Shown here: positions 1 through 8,114 of the stretch, in pieces
Numbering within the stretch: the first letter of the stretch is position 1
How the letters are laid out: each line of letters starts with the position of its first letter
Assembly: GCF_016518545.1 (NCBI RefSeq)
Contig: NZ_JACVTO010000024.1
Span: forward strand, 1 to 64,000
Direction of reading: 5' to 3'
Length of the DNA: 64,000 nt
From: Pseudomonas sp. S30
Lineage (GTDB): Bacteria > Pseudomonadota > Gammaproteobacteria > Pseudomonadales > Pseudomonadaceae
The notes under the pieces: model-generated
What the model was told of the DNA's origin: nothing
Database searches by the model: none
Seen by the model: only the letters and a program-made list of their open reading frames with translations
Translations under genes and position numbers: made by a program

Positions 1-1
1 A

Positions 2-529
2 AGCAGTTGTCCAACATCCATCGCTACAAGTGATGGCTGCCCGGTCAGGGGGGCGGGGTTGGCGGCGGTGGGGGGGATTGTCAGTATCGTGTGGGACATC
101 TCCGATGCAAAAGATAGAGATGAGAGATCCAAAACGTTAATAGCATCAGCCTACAGGGTAAGAGCGGTATCTACCATTGCCCTGTTGCTGGGGCAAGGGG
201 GAACAGCGTTTTCACAGGCTAGCGCACTTTTTCACTGGCTGTCGGTTAGCGTCACCGACATACGTGCACGTGCCATCAGTACTACCTTCTCGGAATTATC
301 TGCACGATTGGCGGCAAATAGGGCTGCCATGCTTTGGCTTAGTCGCTTGAGCTGGATTGGAGGTGCCATCGTGCTCGCCAGTAGTATTACTTTACTCATT
401 CTCGATGAAGACGCGCTAGAAGCATGGTGCAGCAAATGCTGCTTTCGCTTTCAAAAATCTCACCCAGGTTACGCATCAGATGCAGAAGAACTCGAAAAAT
501 TATTCGGTGCAATCGGTGAGGTCATGTAA
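2..529 (+). CDS. C-terminal part of a VasX-like T6SS effector (BTH_I2691 family), partial
   Basis: The reading frame is open to the left window edge, so only the C-terminus is visible. A TTG at 59 is the first start-like codon but is unlikely to be the true start. The sequence begins with a glycine/alanine-rich hydrophobic stretch (RGAGLAAVGGIVSIVWD), continues with an amphipathic region, has a hydrophobic segment near IGGAIVLASSITLLIL, and ends in an acidic tail with a WCSKCCF motif. This layout resembles the tail of large membrane-active type VI secretion effectors of the VasX/BTH_I2691 kind; the family call rests on remembered similarity. The stop overlaps the next start (TAATG), so the pair is translationally coupled. 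Runs of 6 and 7 G lie near positions 49-84, and another frame ending at 33 also looks protein-like, so a frame change here is possible. Confidence 0.5.
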   Translation, partial: SSCPTSIATSDGCPVRGAGLAAVGGIVSIVWDISDAKDRDERSKTLIASAYRVRAVSTIALLLGQGGTAFSQASALFHWLSVSVTDIRARAISTTFSELSARLAANRAAMLWLSRLSWIGGAIVLASSITLLILDEDALEAWCSKCCFRFQKSHPGYASDAEELEKLFGAIGEVM

Positions 530-1731
530 TGTATCTCGCTGAGTGGCTTGCATGGCTTGCCTACACTGACCCTAAAGAAGAACGCGATGCTTTTGAAAAG
601 CAACACAAGAAATCCAGAAGAAAAGTCATTTATGAAAGTGATGACCAAGAACTGATTGAGGCCGCTAAGAAATCAGCCAGCAACACACCAAAAAGCCGTG
701 GCCCAGTCTATATCTACAACGAAAACGTATTGGAAATGCGTTGTGGCATGTGGGAGGCTAAGCGGGGACTGATCAGCATACTGTCTCTTGCGATAATATT
801 CATGATAATGAGCGATATGTACATCGCCGCCAGATCCATAAGAATCTTAATTTCTCTCCACCAAGACTATCAAGGCGAGCCCTATGGCGAGCGAATTTAT
901 TCAGTCTTATTTTTTCTCACCATGGGCGTAGGTACATTATGGATTTACTTGAAATTCGGACTGCGCTTCACGCGATTTGAGATGTTTACATCCCGTCATT
1001 TGCTGGTACGCTTCAACCGTACCACCCAACAAGTTTACCTGCATCGGCCAAAATATTGTGGCGGCATCGTCACTCTTCCTTGGCATGGCGTCACGTGCAG
1101 TGGCTCGGATAAAAAATACGCCGCGGCTGGTAGCTTGGGTCTTCCTTTGGATCTCATGTGGCCGCCCTCATTCACCGGCAGACTTCATCCTGAACTCGTC
1201 TACGTAGGCAAGTCCGTCAACAACTTCACAGAGATGCAAGCCGAATGGGAGTTCATCCGCCGATTCATGGATGAGGGACCCGAGGGTCTACCGCGCCCTC
1301 ACATCACTTCCCACTTTCCCTGGCCTTGGCAAGCCTTCACGCCTCAATTCGAAGGGCTGACCCACTACTTTCGCAGATCTTCTCGAATTACCAAGGTTGG
1401 CCTGATCTTGATCTCCCCCGCCTTTCTCATCATAGGAACCGGGCACTGGCTGAGCCTCATGCTGTGCTGGAAACCACGCTGGCCCAAGATCATCCGCGAA
1501 GCAGGCCTGCCCGGAAAACCCCTCCCCGCACTCACTACCATCGACGACCACCCGTTGCACATTCAGGAGCGGTTACGCGAAAACGCATACCTCTGGGAGG
1601 CTCGCCCAGGCAAGCGCCCTGAGAGAAAGAAACGCATCTCTACCCGACGGCGAAAGAACGAAGTACAAACCTCGGCCCCGGAGAAGGAAGTCCCCTGTGA
1701 CACCCATCTTGCTGGCCGGCCAGGAACATGA
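529..1731 (+). CDS. DUF6708-type membrane protein, T6SS effector partner
   Basis: The protein has 400 residues with a charged N-terminus and two predicted membrane segments at roughly residues 80-105 and 122-145. A soluble domain rich in tryptophan and proline follows, with motifs such as LPWHGVTCSGSD and HFPWPWQAF. A further hydrophobic stretch lies near residue 300, and the C-terminal tail is very basic (RKKRISTRRRKN). This resembles DUF6708 proteins found beside VasX-like type VI effectors, where an immunity or accessory role is often suspected; that role is inference. Its ATG overlaps the upstream stop by one base. Base composition is less GC-rich than the core genes to the right, which suits an accessory module. 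Confidence 0.6.
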   Translation: MYLAEWLAWLAYTDPKEERDAFEKQHKKSRRKVIYESDDQELIEAAKKSASNTPKSRGPVYIYNENVLEMRCGMWEAKRGLISILSLAIIFMIMSDMYIAARSIRILISLHQDYQGEPYGERIYSVLFFLTMGVGTLWIYLKFGLRFTRFEMFTSRHLLVRFNRTTQQVYLHRPKYCGGIVTLPWHGVTCSGSDKKYAAAGSLGLPLDLMWPPSFTGRLHPELVYVGKSVNNFTEMQAEWEFIRRFMDEGPEGLPRPHITSHFPWPWQAFTPQFEGLTHYFRRSSRITKVGLILISPAFLIIGTGHWLSLMLCWKPRWPKIIREAGLPGKPLPALTTIDDHPLHIQERLRENAYLWEARPGKRPERKKRISTRRRKNEVQTSAPEKEVPCDTHLAGRPGT

Positions 1732-1945
1732 ATGCCCCTGCAGGGTGGGGACGAATGACTTCGGGCACGCCCACTCTCGGGGCCTACAACGTAATCGTCT
1801 GAACGGGACGAGCGGCGCCATCGTACTCTCCAGCAGCCTCGCCCTGCTGACATGGGCAAGCAGTGATTGACCGACTGAGGGTCGACGAGGTCAATCGCCT
1901 GTGCGATTACAACCCACCCGCAGAATGGTCAGGCAGCCCTGATAG

Positions 1946-2310
1946 CTGACGCTGCTGTGTAATTCGGAGAACTTCAAGCGAGAAGATCAGCAGGTATGCC
2001 TGCAGGATCTGCTGGCGGATAACCAATCGCTGATGACGGGCTATCTGATGAAGGCAGGGCTCAAAGCGCTTTATTCACCTACCACTGCCGGGGCTGGCGA
2101 TTAGCTTGGCAGCAGTGCTTACACCTGACTGACAAAAATGCGATACAGGCATTGAAACGATTCGCCAAGCGTCTGAAGGGGCACTGACAGGGGCAACATG
2201 AGCGCAGAGCGCTGGCGCAATGTACACAAGGCAGTTGGAGAGTACCAACCACCTGATGAAGGCGGCGTCATGACGATCGACACCCCCTTTCCTGGCAATC
2301 CGTTTAGAAC
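1946..2310 (+). pseudogene. Decayed ISL3-family transposase, C-terminal remnant
   Basis: No intact gene lies between 1732 and 2345, but translation recovers broken transposase pieces in order. Positions 1952-2080 encode LLCNSENFKRED followed by LLADNQSLMTGYLMKAGLKAL. After a frame shift, 2080-2184 encodes WRLAWQQC...IQALKRFAKRLKGH, and 2288-2305 encodes FPGNP. ISL3 transposases have matching blocks near their C-terminus (LLRN.EN, LLAAN..L...Y..K..LK.LW, a F.KRLK block and a final AFPGN). In-frame stops and shifts show the gene is dead. Terminal inverted repeats were not identified. The rest of this 600-base gap shows nothing else recognisable. Confidence 0.6.
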
Positions 2311-2345
2311 CAAAAAACACCCTATGCAGGGCGTCGTTCACCGAC

Positions 2346-3068
2346 TCAATCCAGCTTCTCGAACTTCAGGTCCCAGACTCCGTGCCCGAGCCGCTCGCCG
2401 CGGCGTTCGAACTTGGTCACCGGGCGTTCGTCCGGGCGCGGCATGTAGGTGCCGTCCGCCGACTGGTTGCGATAACCGGCGGCCACGTTCATCACCTCGA
2501 GCATGTGCTCGGCATAGGGTTCCCAATCGGTGGCCATGTGGAACACACCGCCGACCTTGAGTTTGCGCCGTACCAGCTCGGCGAATTCCGGCTGGACGAT
2601 GCGCCGCTTGTGGTGCCGCGCCTTGTGCCAGGGGTCAGGGAAGAACAGCATCAGCCGGTCCAGGCTGGCATCGGCCACACAGCGGTTGAGCACTTCGATG
2701 GCGTCGCAGTCGTAGACCCGCAGATTCTTCAGGCCCTGGGTGAGCACGCCATTGAGCAGGGCGCCGACTCCCGGACGGTGCACTTCGACGCCAATGAAAT
2801 CCAGCTCCGGCGACGCCGCCGCCATTTCCAGCAACGAGTGGCCCATGCCGAAGCCGATTTCCAGGGTGCGCGGCGCCGAGCGGCCGAACACCTGGTCGTA
2901 ATCCACCGGGCTGTCGGCCAGTGGCAGGATGAACAGCGGGCCACCCTGCTCCAGACCGCGCTGCTGGCCTTCGGTCATGCGGCCAGCACGCATCACGAAA
3001 CTCTTGATGCGGCGGTGCGGGCGGTCTTCGCCGCCGGCAGGGATCGGCGTTTCTTGCGATTCAGTCAT
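2346..3068 (-). CDS. trmB: tRNA (guanine-N7-)-methyltransferase TrmB
   Basis: TrmB methylates N7 of G46 in the tRNA variable loop using S-adenosylmethionine. The protein has 240 residues, the normal size. The SAM-binding glycine-rich motif IGFGMGHSL is at residues 71-79, an acidic ribose-binding block (FIGVEVH) at 91-97, and the family signature FPDPWHK at 143-149 followed by a basic KRR. It is the last gene of the leftward thiS-thiG-trmB run and starts 9 bases after the thiG stop, so co-transcription is likely. There is no functional link to thiamine synthesis; the neighbourhood is conserved in pseudomonads by recollection. Confidence 0.96.
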   Translation of the reverse strand: MTESQETPIPAGGEDRPHRRIKSFVMRAGRMTEGQQRGLEQGGPLFILPLADSPVDYDQVFGRSAPRTLEIGFGMGHSLLEMAAASPELDFIGVEVHRPGVGALLNGVLTQGLKNLRVYDCDAIEVLNRCVADASLDRLMLFFPDPWHKARHHKRRIVQPEFAELVRRKLKVGGVFHMATDWEPYAEHMLEVMNVAAGYRNQSADGTYMPRPDERPVTKFERRGERLGHGVWDLKFEKLD

Positions 3069-3077
3069 CAGGGGCTC

Positions 3078-3872
3078 TTACTTGATCAGACCATCCAGCG
3101 GCGAAGAGGCGCTGGCGTAGAGTTTCTTCGGCATGCGACCGGCCAGGTAAGCCATGCGTCCGGCGACGATGGCGTGCTTCATGGCTTCGGCCATCAGTAC
3201 CGGTTGCTGGGCGTGGGCGATGGCCGAGTTCATCAGCACGGCCTCGCAGCCCATCTCCATGGCGATGGTAGCGTCGGATGCCGTGCCCACGCCGGCGTCG
3301 ACCAGCACCGGGACCTTGGATTCCTCGAGGATGATCTGCAGGTTGTAGGGGTTGCAGATCCCCAGGCCGGTGCCGATCAGGCCCGCGAGTGGCATCACTG
3401 CGATACAGCCGGCTTCGGCCAGCTGACGCGCGATGATCGGGTCGTCGCTGGTGTAGACCATCACGTCGAACCCGTCCTTGACCAGCACTTCGGCGGCCTT
3501 GAGGGTTTCGATGACGTTGGGGAACAGGGTCTTCTGGTCGGCCAGCACTTCCAGCTTCACCAGGTTGTGGCCGTCGAGCAGCTCGCGGGCCAGGCGGCAG
3601 GTGCGCACGGCCTCGATGGCGTCGTAGCAGCCTGCGGTGTTCGGCAGGATGGTGTAGCGGTCAGGCGGCAGTACGTCGAGCAGGTTCGGCTCACCCGGAT
3701 TCTGGCCGAGGTTGGTGCGGCGCACGGCGACCGTGACGATCTGCGCGCCGGAGGCCTCGATGGCCTGGCGGGTCTCGTCCATGTCGCGGTACTTGCCGGT
3801 ACCGACCAGCAGGCGCGACTGGAACGTGCGCCCGGCCAGGGTGAAAGGCTTGTCGTTGCGAACGTTGCTCAT
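3078..3872 (-). CDS. thiG: Thiazole synthase ThiG
   Basis: ThiG forms the thiazole phosphate ring of thiamine from deoxyxylulose phosphate, dehydroglycine and ThiS thiocarboxylate in the cytoplasm. From the chosen start (MSNVRNDKPF) the protein is 264 residues, the family length. The frame extends 14 codons further upstream, but the ATG at 3872 follows an AGAGGAAAC ribosome site and matches the family N-terminus. The Schiff-base lysine is probably K106 in the VKLEVL motif. Glycine-rich phosphate loops (MPLAGLIGTG and VLVDAGVGTASDA) complete the barrel. thiS lies immediately upstream in the same operon. Confidence 0.96.
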   Translation of the reverse strand: MSNVRNDKPFTLAGRTFQSRLLVGTGKYRDMDETRQAIEASGAQIVTVAVRRTNLGQNPGEPNLLDVLPPDRYTILPNTAGCYDAIEAVRTCRLARELLDGHNLVKLEVLADQKTLFPNVIETLKAAEVLVKDGFDVMVYTSDDPIIARQLAEAGCIAVMPLAGLIGTGLGICNPYNLQIILEESKVPVLVDAGVGTASDATIAMEMGCEAVLMNSAIAHAQQPVLMAEAMKHAIVAGRMAYLAGRMPKKLYASASSPLDGLIK

Positions 3873-3924
3873 CGTGTTTCCTCTGCAGAAATTACGGGAC
3901 CGGCGGGTGGGCACTCCCTAGCCG

Positions 3925-4125
3925 TCAGCCGCCACCGATGGCGTGGACCACTTCGACCTGGTCACCCTCGCCGAGCAGGGTGCTGTCGTGCTGGCTGCGC
4001 GGCACGATCTCCTGGTTCAGTTCCACCGCCACCCGGCGCCCGACCATCTCGAGACGACCCAGCAGGGCCGCCACGCTCTCGCCAGCCGGCAGTTCGTAGG
4101 GTTCGCCGTTGAGTTGAATGTGCAT
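3925..4125 (-). CDS. thiS: Sulfur carrier protein ThiS
   Basis: ThiS is a small ubiquitin-fold protein whose C-terminal glycine is converted to a thiocarboxylate that donates sulfur to ThiG. The 66-residue product begins MHIQLNGEPYELP and ends in IGGG, the required Gly-Gly terminus. An in-frame ATG five codons upstream (4140) is possible, but the internal start gives the usual family length and N-terminus. It sits 52 bases upstream of thiG in the same direction, which fits their joint function. Confidence 0.92.
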   Translation of the reverse strand: MHIQLNGEPYELPAGESVAALLGRLEMVGRRVAVELNQEIVPRSQHDSTLLGEGDQVEVVHAIGGG

Positions 4126-4226
4126 GCGCACGGCCACCATCGTTCATTGGGGCCCGCATTCTAGCGCCGATCCGCCCTGCAACCCAAGGCCGGCTGGCGC
4201 CTTCGATCGTGCGGGCGCTGCGCCGG

Positions 4227-4598
4227 TCAGCCCAGACGCCAGGCCGTGAGCCCCAGGCAGACCCAGCCGGCGAGGAAACAGACCCCGCCGATCGGCGTGA
4301 TGATGCCCAGCTTTCCCAGGCCACTGAGGGTCAGGGCGTACAGGCTGCCGGAGAACAACACGATGCCCGCGGCGAACAGACCACCGGCCCATCCGACCAG
4401 GCGTCCGGGCAGGTGCACGCAGAGCACCGCCACTGCCAGGATCGCCAGGGCGTGCACCAACTGGTAGATGACCCCGGTGTGGAAGATCGCCAGGTAGTCG
4501 GCGCTCAGGCGAGCTTTCAGGCCATGGGCGGCGAACGCACCCAGAGCGACGCCGGTGAAGCCGAAGAACGCCGCGAGCATCAGGAAGCTGCGAAGCAT
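4227..4598 (-). CDS. DUF423 family small membrane protein
   Basis: The 123-residue protein begins MLRSFLMLAAFFGFTGVALG and has four hydrophobic segments spaced evenly along its length, with a conserved FAAHGL block after the first. This is the DUF423 (YgdD-like) family of inner-membrane proteins of unknown function. The open frame runs far upstream on this strand, but the start at 4598 follows an AAGGAG site and gives the family length. It is divergent from mtgA across about 65 bases. Confidence 0.88.
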   Translation of the reverse strand: MLRSFLMLAAFFGFTGVALGAFAAHGLKARLSADYLAIFHTGVIYQLVHALAILAVAVLCVHLPGRLVGWAGGLFAAGIVLFSGSLYALTLSGLGKLGIITPIGGVCFLAGWVCLGLTAWRLG

Positions 4599-4629
4599 GG
4601 GACAACTCCTTGAAAGGGGTCTGTATAAT
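4599..4629 (+). promoter_or_regulatory. Candidate sigma-70 promoter of mtgA
   Basis: A perfect TATAAT lies at 4624-4629, 33 bases before the mtgA ATG. Upstream at 4599-4606 is a weak -35 region (GGGACA or GACAAC, spacer 19 or 17). A TTGAAA at 4610-4615 is too close to serve as the -35 for this -10. Confidence 0.4.
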
Positions 4630-4662
4630 GGCCGGTTCCAACGGTCCGGCCAAGCTATCGAC

Positions 4663-5373
4663 ATGCTGTCATCCCTTATCCGCCGCCTCGCCCGTGCCCT
4701 GCTCTGGTTCGCCGCAGGCAGCGTCGTGCTGGTGCTGCTGCTGCGCTGGGTGCCACCGCCCGGCACGGCCTTGATGGTCGAACGCAAGGTGCAGTCGTGG
4801 ATCGATGGCGAACCGATCGACCTGCAACGCGACTGGGTATCCTGGGACCAGATCTCCGACCAACTCAAGGTCGCGGTGGTCGCAGGAGAAGATCAGCATT
4901 TCGCCAGCCATTGGGGCTTCGACATCCCGGCCATCCAGGCCGCGCTGGTGCATAACGAGAACGGTGGCAACCTGCGTGGCGCCAGTACACTGACCCAGCA
5001 GGTGGCCAAGAACCTGTTCCTGTGGTCAGGCCGCAGTTGGTTGCGCAAAGGGCTGGAGGCGTGGTTCACGGCGCTCATGGAATTGCTGTGGCCCAAGGAG
5101 CGGATCCTCGAGGTGTACCTCAACAGCGCCGAGTGGGGGCCGGGCATCTTCGGCGCCCAGGCTGCGGCGCGCCATCACTTCGGCGTGGATGCCAGCCGCC
5201 TCAGTCGCCAGCAGGCCAGTCAGCTCGCTGCCGTCTTGCCCAGCCCGCTGAAATGGAGCGCCAGCCACCCCAGCGCCTATGTGGCCGGCCGCGCCAGCTG
5301 GATTCAGCGGCAGATGAGCCAACTGGGCGGGCCTAGCTACCTGATGCAATTGCAGGGCGGCGCCAGGCTATGA
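4663..5373 (+). CDS. mtgA: Monofunctional biosynthetic peptidoglycan transglycosylase MtgA
   Basis: MtgA polymerises lipid II into glycan strands at the periplasmic face of the inner membrane. The 236-residue protein has an N-terminal anchor at about residues 10-28 and one GT51 domain. The catalytic motif is AGEDQHF with glutamate E76, and the second motif RGASTLTQQVAKNLFL starts at 105. The third, KERILEVYLNSAEWG, follows. There is no transpeptidase domain, which separates it from class A penicillin-binding proteins. The frame is open upstream to 4555, but the ATG at 4663 lies downstream of a TATAAT box and gives the family length. Confidence 0.95.
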   Translation: MLSSLIRRLARALLWFAAGSVVLVLLLRWVPPPGTALMVERKVQSWIDGEPIDLQRDWVSWDQISDQLKVAVVAGEDQHFASHWGFDIPAIQAALVHNENGGNLRGASTLTQQVAKNLFLWSGRSWLRKGLEAWFTALMELLWPKERILEVYLNSAEWGPGIFGAQAAARHHFGVDASRLSRQQASQLAAVLPSPLKWSASHPSAYVAGRASWIQRQMSQLGGPSYLMQLQGGARL

Positions 5374-5393
5374 GCACCTGATCCGGCGCAACG

Positions 5394-5430
5394 AAAAACC
5401 GCCCGGTCCGAACGGAGCAGGCGGTTTTCC
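5394..5430. terminator. Bidirectional terminator between mtgA and rpoH
   Basis: The hairpin AAAACCGCC / GGCGGTTTT has arms at 5395-5403 and 5420-5428 with A and T tracts outside both arms, so it can stop transcription from both convergent genes. Confidence 0.8.
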
Positions 5431-5456
5431 TTGATGGCTCGATGGCGCGAAGCGGA

Positions 5457-6311
5457 TCAGACCGTGATGAGCGCCTTGACCTTGCTCATCGCGTTCTTTT
5501 CCAGCTGGCGAATACGCTCGGCCGACACGCTGTACTTCTCGGCCAGCTCGTGCAGGGTAGCTTTTTCTTCGGCCAACCAGCGCTGGTAAAGAATGTCGCG
5601 GCTACGCTCGTCCAGACCATTGAGCGCTTCGTGCAGGTTGCTGTTGGCGTTGTCGCTCCAATCGGCGTCTTCCAGCTGCATGGCCGGGTCGTAACGGTGG
5701 TCTTCCAGGTAATGCGCTGGCGAATGGAACGCGCTGTCGTCGTCGGCATCGGCTGCCGGGTCGAAGGCCATGTCGTGACCGCTCAGACGACTCTCCATTT
5801 CCCGCACTTCACGCGGTTCGACACCCAGGCTCTCGGCCACACGGTGCACTTCATCGTTGTTCAACCAGGCCAAGCGCTTTTTCTGGCTGCGCAGGTTGAA
5901 GAACAGCTTGCGCTGGGCTTTGGTGGTAGCCACTTTGACGATGCGCCAGTTGCGCAGGATGAATTCGTGGATTTCAGCCTTGATCCAGTGCACGGCGAAC
6001 GACACCAGGCGCACGCCCATCTCCGGATTGAAGCGCTTGACCGCTTTCATCAGGCCGACGTTGCCTTCCTGGATCAGGTCGGCCTGGGCCAGGCCGTAGC
6101 CTGCGTAGCTACGCGCGATATGGACGACGAAACGCAGGTGGGCCATCACCATCTGCCGAGCGGCCTCGAGATCCTGCTCATAGTAGAGACGCTCGGCCAG
6201 TTCACGCTCCTGCTCGACCGTCAGCAGCGGGATGCTGTTGACCGTGTGCACGTAGGCTTCCAGGTTTGCACCGGGAACCAGGGCATAGGCAGGCTGCAAC
6301 GAAGTGGTCAT
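5457..6311 (-). CDS. rpoH: RNA polymerase heat-shock sigma factor sigma-32 (RpoH)
   Basis: RpoH directs RNA polymerase to heat-shock promoters. The 284-residue protein has sigma region 2 (LRFVVHIARSYAGYGLAQADLIQEG), the RpoH-specific box QRKLFFNLR at 133-141 that contacts core polymerase and affects turnover, and a region 4 helix-turn-helix near the C-terminus (LHELAEKYSVSAERIRQLE). It is encoded 109 bases downstream of ftsX on the same strand, the classical ftsYEX-rpoH order. The gap is large enough for its own promoters; none matched the consensus well by eye. Confidence 0.97.
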   Translation of the reverse strand: MTTSLQPAYALVPGANLEAYVHTVNSIPLLTVEQERELAERLYYEQDLEAARQMVMAHLRFVVHIARSYAGYGLAQADLIQEGNVGLMKAVKRFNPEMGVRLVSFAVHWIKAEIHEFILRNWRIVKVATTKAQRKLFFNLRSQKKRLAWLNNDEVHRVAESLGVEPREVREMESRLSGHDMAFDPAADADDDSAFHSPAHYLEDHRYDPAMQLEDADWSDNANSNLHEALNGLDERSRDILYQRWLAEEKATLHELAEKYSVSAERIRQLEKNAMSKVKALITV

Positions 6312-6420
6312 TAAAGTACCTCCGACTCACTGGACTCGTGCCTTGTGGGCACTGCCAACATAGACCCGGAACCACGAGACAAGTTCCTGGATGAAAAAAG
6401 TCAATGCTGGCACGAAAGCA

Positions 6421-7446
6421 TTATCGCGGTGCGAGCTCGTTCAGGTGGCGAGCGACCGCAATCCAAGCACCGATATACCCCAAGAGCACCGCTCCGATCA
6501 AGAGCGACAGACCATCGGAAGGCGGCACCCCACCCAGGGCGAAGTCGCTGCCGTACAGGCCGGACAGGCCGACCACCGCGTCGTTGAGCCAGTTCAGGCC
6601 GAATGCCAGGATACCCCAGGCCAGCACGCCCGCGCCCAGCCCGTACAAGGCGCCCATGTACAGGAAAGGCCGGCGCACGTAGCTGTCGGTACCGCCCACC
6701 AGCTTGATGACCTCGATCTCGATCCGACGATTCTCGATGTGCAGGCGAATGGTGTTGCCGATCACCAGCAGCAGCGCGGAAATCAACATGACCGCCAGGC
6801 CGAAGACGAAGCGGTCGCCCAGCTTGAGGATCGCGGCCAGCCGCTCGACCCAGAGCAGATCCAGTTGCGCCACCTCGACCCGCGGCAACTCCGACAGGCG
6901 TTGGCGCAGGGCCTCGAGCGCCGGTTTGTCGACCTCGGTGGGGGTCACCACCACCACTCCTGGCAGGGGGTTGTCCGGCAGCTCGCGCAGCGCCTCGCCG
7001 AGCCCCGATTGCTGCTGGAATTCCTGCAGCGCCTGCTCGCGACTGACGAAGGTGGCCTCGGCCACGCCTGGCATGGCCTTGATCTGCTCGCGCAGGGCTT
7101 CGCCTTCCTTGCTGCCGGCATCGAGCTTGAGGTAGAGCGAAATCTGCGCGGCGCGCTGCCACGAGCCGCCCAGCTTCTCGACGTTCTTGAGCAGCAAGGA
7201 CAGGCCCATCGGCATGCTCAGCGCCACCGCCATCACCAGGCAGGTGAAGAAGCTGCCGATCGGCTGCTTGCCCAGGCGACGCAAGCTGTCGGCCAGGCTC
7301 GCGCGGTGGCTTTCCAGCCAGGCGTGCAGCAGGGTGCGCATGTCCGGGCCGTCGTCATCCTGGGCGCCGCGCTTCTTGTCGGGCTTCGGATCCGCCGCCT
7401 TGGGCGCGACGCGCTCGGAGACCTTGGGTGTACGCGTGTTGCTCAT
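6421..7446 (-). CDS. ftsX: Cell division protein FtsX
   Basis: FtsX is the membrane partner of FtsE and transmits its ATPase activity to periplasmic murein hydrolase activators at the septum. The 341-residue protein has a charged cytoplasmic N-tail rich in Lys/Asp, a first membrane segment at about 62-84, a periplasmic domain of roughly 130 residues, and three further membrane segments toward the C-terminus. The motif IENRRIEIEVIKLVGG between segments 2 and 3 is typical of the FtsX/MacB permease fold. Its start overlaps the ftsE stop by 4 bases. Confidence 0.95.
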   Translation of the reverse strand: MSNTRTPKVSERVAPKAADPKPDKKRGAQDDDGPDMRTLLHAWLESHRASLADSLRRLGKQPIGSFFTCLVMAVALSMPMGLSLLLKNVEKLGGSWQRAAQISLYLKLDAGSKEGEALREQIKAMPGVAEATFVSREQALQEFQQQSGLGEALRELPDNPLPGVVVVTPTEVDKPALEALRQRLSELPRVEVAQLDLLWVERLAAILKLGDRFVFGLAVMLISALLLVIGNTIRLHIENRRIEIEVIKLVGGTDSYVRRPFLYMGALYGLGAGVLAWGILAFGLNWLNDAVVGLSGLYGSDFALGGVPPSDGLSLLIGAVLLGYIGAWIAVARHLNELAPR

Positions 7447-8114
7447 TGTCCGGCCTCCCCGTCACCGATCAGTCGTCCGCGTTGCAGGGTGAGCATGCGG
7501 TGGCGCATGCGCGCGATCAGCGCCAGGTCATGGCTGGCGATCAGCACGGTGGTGCCCAGCCGGTTGATGTCCTCGAACACGCCCATGATCTCGGCCGCCA
7601 GCCGCGGGTCGAGGTTACCGGTGGGTTCGTCGGCCAGCAGCAGGGCCGGCTGATGGACGATGGCGCGGGCGATGCCGACCCGCTGCTGCTGGCCGGTGGA
7701 AAGGTCCGCGGGGAACAGCTCGCCCTTGTCCGACAGCGACACCCGCTCCAGCGCAGAGTCCACCCGCTTGGTGATCTCGGCCTTGGACAGCCCGAGGATC
7801 TGTAGCGGCAGGGCGATGTTGTTGAACACGGTACGGTCGAACAACAGTTGGTGATTCTGGAACACCACGCCGATCTGCCGGCGCAGGAAGGGGATCTGCG
7901 CGTTGCTGATCTGACCCAGGTCCTGACCGGCCAGCAGCAGCTTGCCGCTGGTGGGCCGCTCCATGGCCAGCAACAGGCGCAGCAAGGTGCTCTTGCCGGC
8001 GCCGGAGTGGCCGGTGACGAACAGGAATTCGCCCCGGCGCGCCCGGAAACTCAGCTCATGCAGGCCGACATGGCCATTGGGGTAGCGCTTGGCGACCTGC
8101 TCGAATCGGATCAT
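7443..8114 (-). CDS. ftsE: Cell division ATP-binding protein FtsE
   Basis: FtsE is the ABC-type ATPase of the FtsEX divisome complex. The 223-residue protein carries Walker A GHSGAGKS at 35-42, a Q-loop (VFQNHQLL), an ABC signature in the variant form LSTGQQQRV, Walker B followed by LADEPTGNLD, and the H-loop (ASHD). The gene overlaps both ftsY upstream and ftsX downstream by 4 bases, so the three are translationally coupled. Confidence 0.96.
   Translation of the reverse strand: MIRFEQVAKRYPNGHVGLHELSFRARRGEFLFVTGHSGAGKSTLLRLLLAMERPTSGKLLLAGQDLGQISNAQIPFLRRQIGVVFQNHQLLFDRTVFNNIALPLQILGLSKAEITKRVDSALERVSLSDKGELFPADLSTGQQQRVGIARAIVHQPALLLADEPTGNLDPRLAAEIMGVFEDINRLGTTVLIASHDLALIARMRHRMLTLQRGRLIGDGEAGQ

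Noticed and set aside
2382..4112. A 576-codon open frame on the plus strand opposite trmB, thiG and thiS
   Set aside because: It is the antisense shadow of three well-recognised genes in GC-rich DNA; its product is low-complexity His/Gln/Arg/Gly-rich with no family resemblance.
4610..4629. TTGAAA plus TATAAT as a complete promoter
   Set aside because: The spacing is only 8 bases, so the TTGAAA cannot be the -35 element for that -10.
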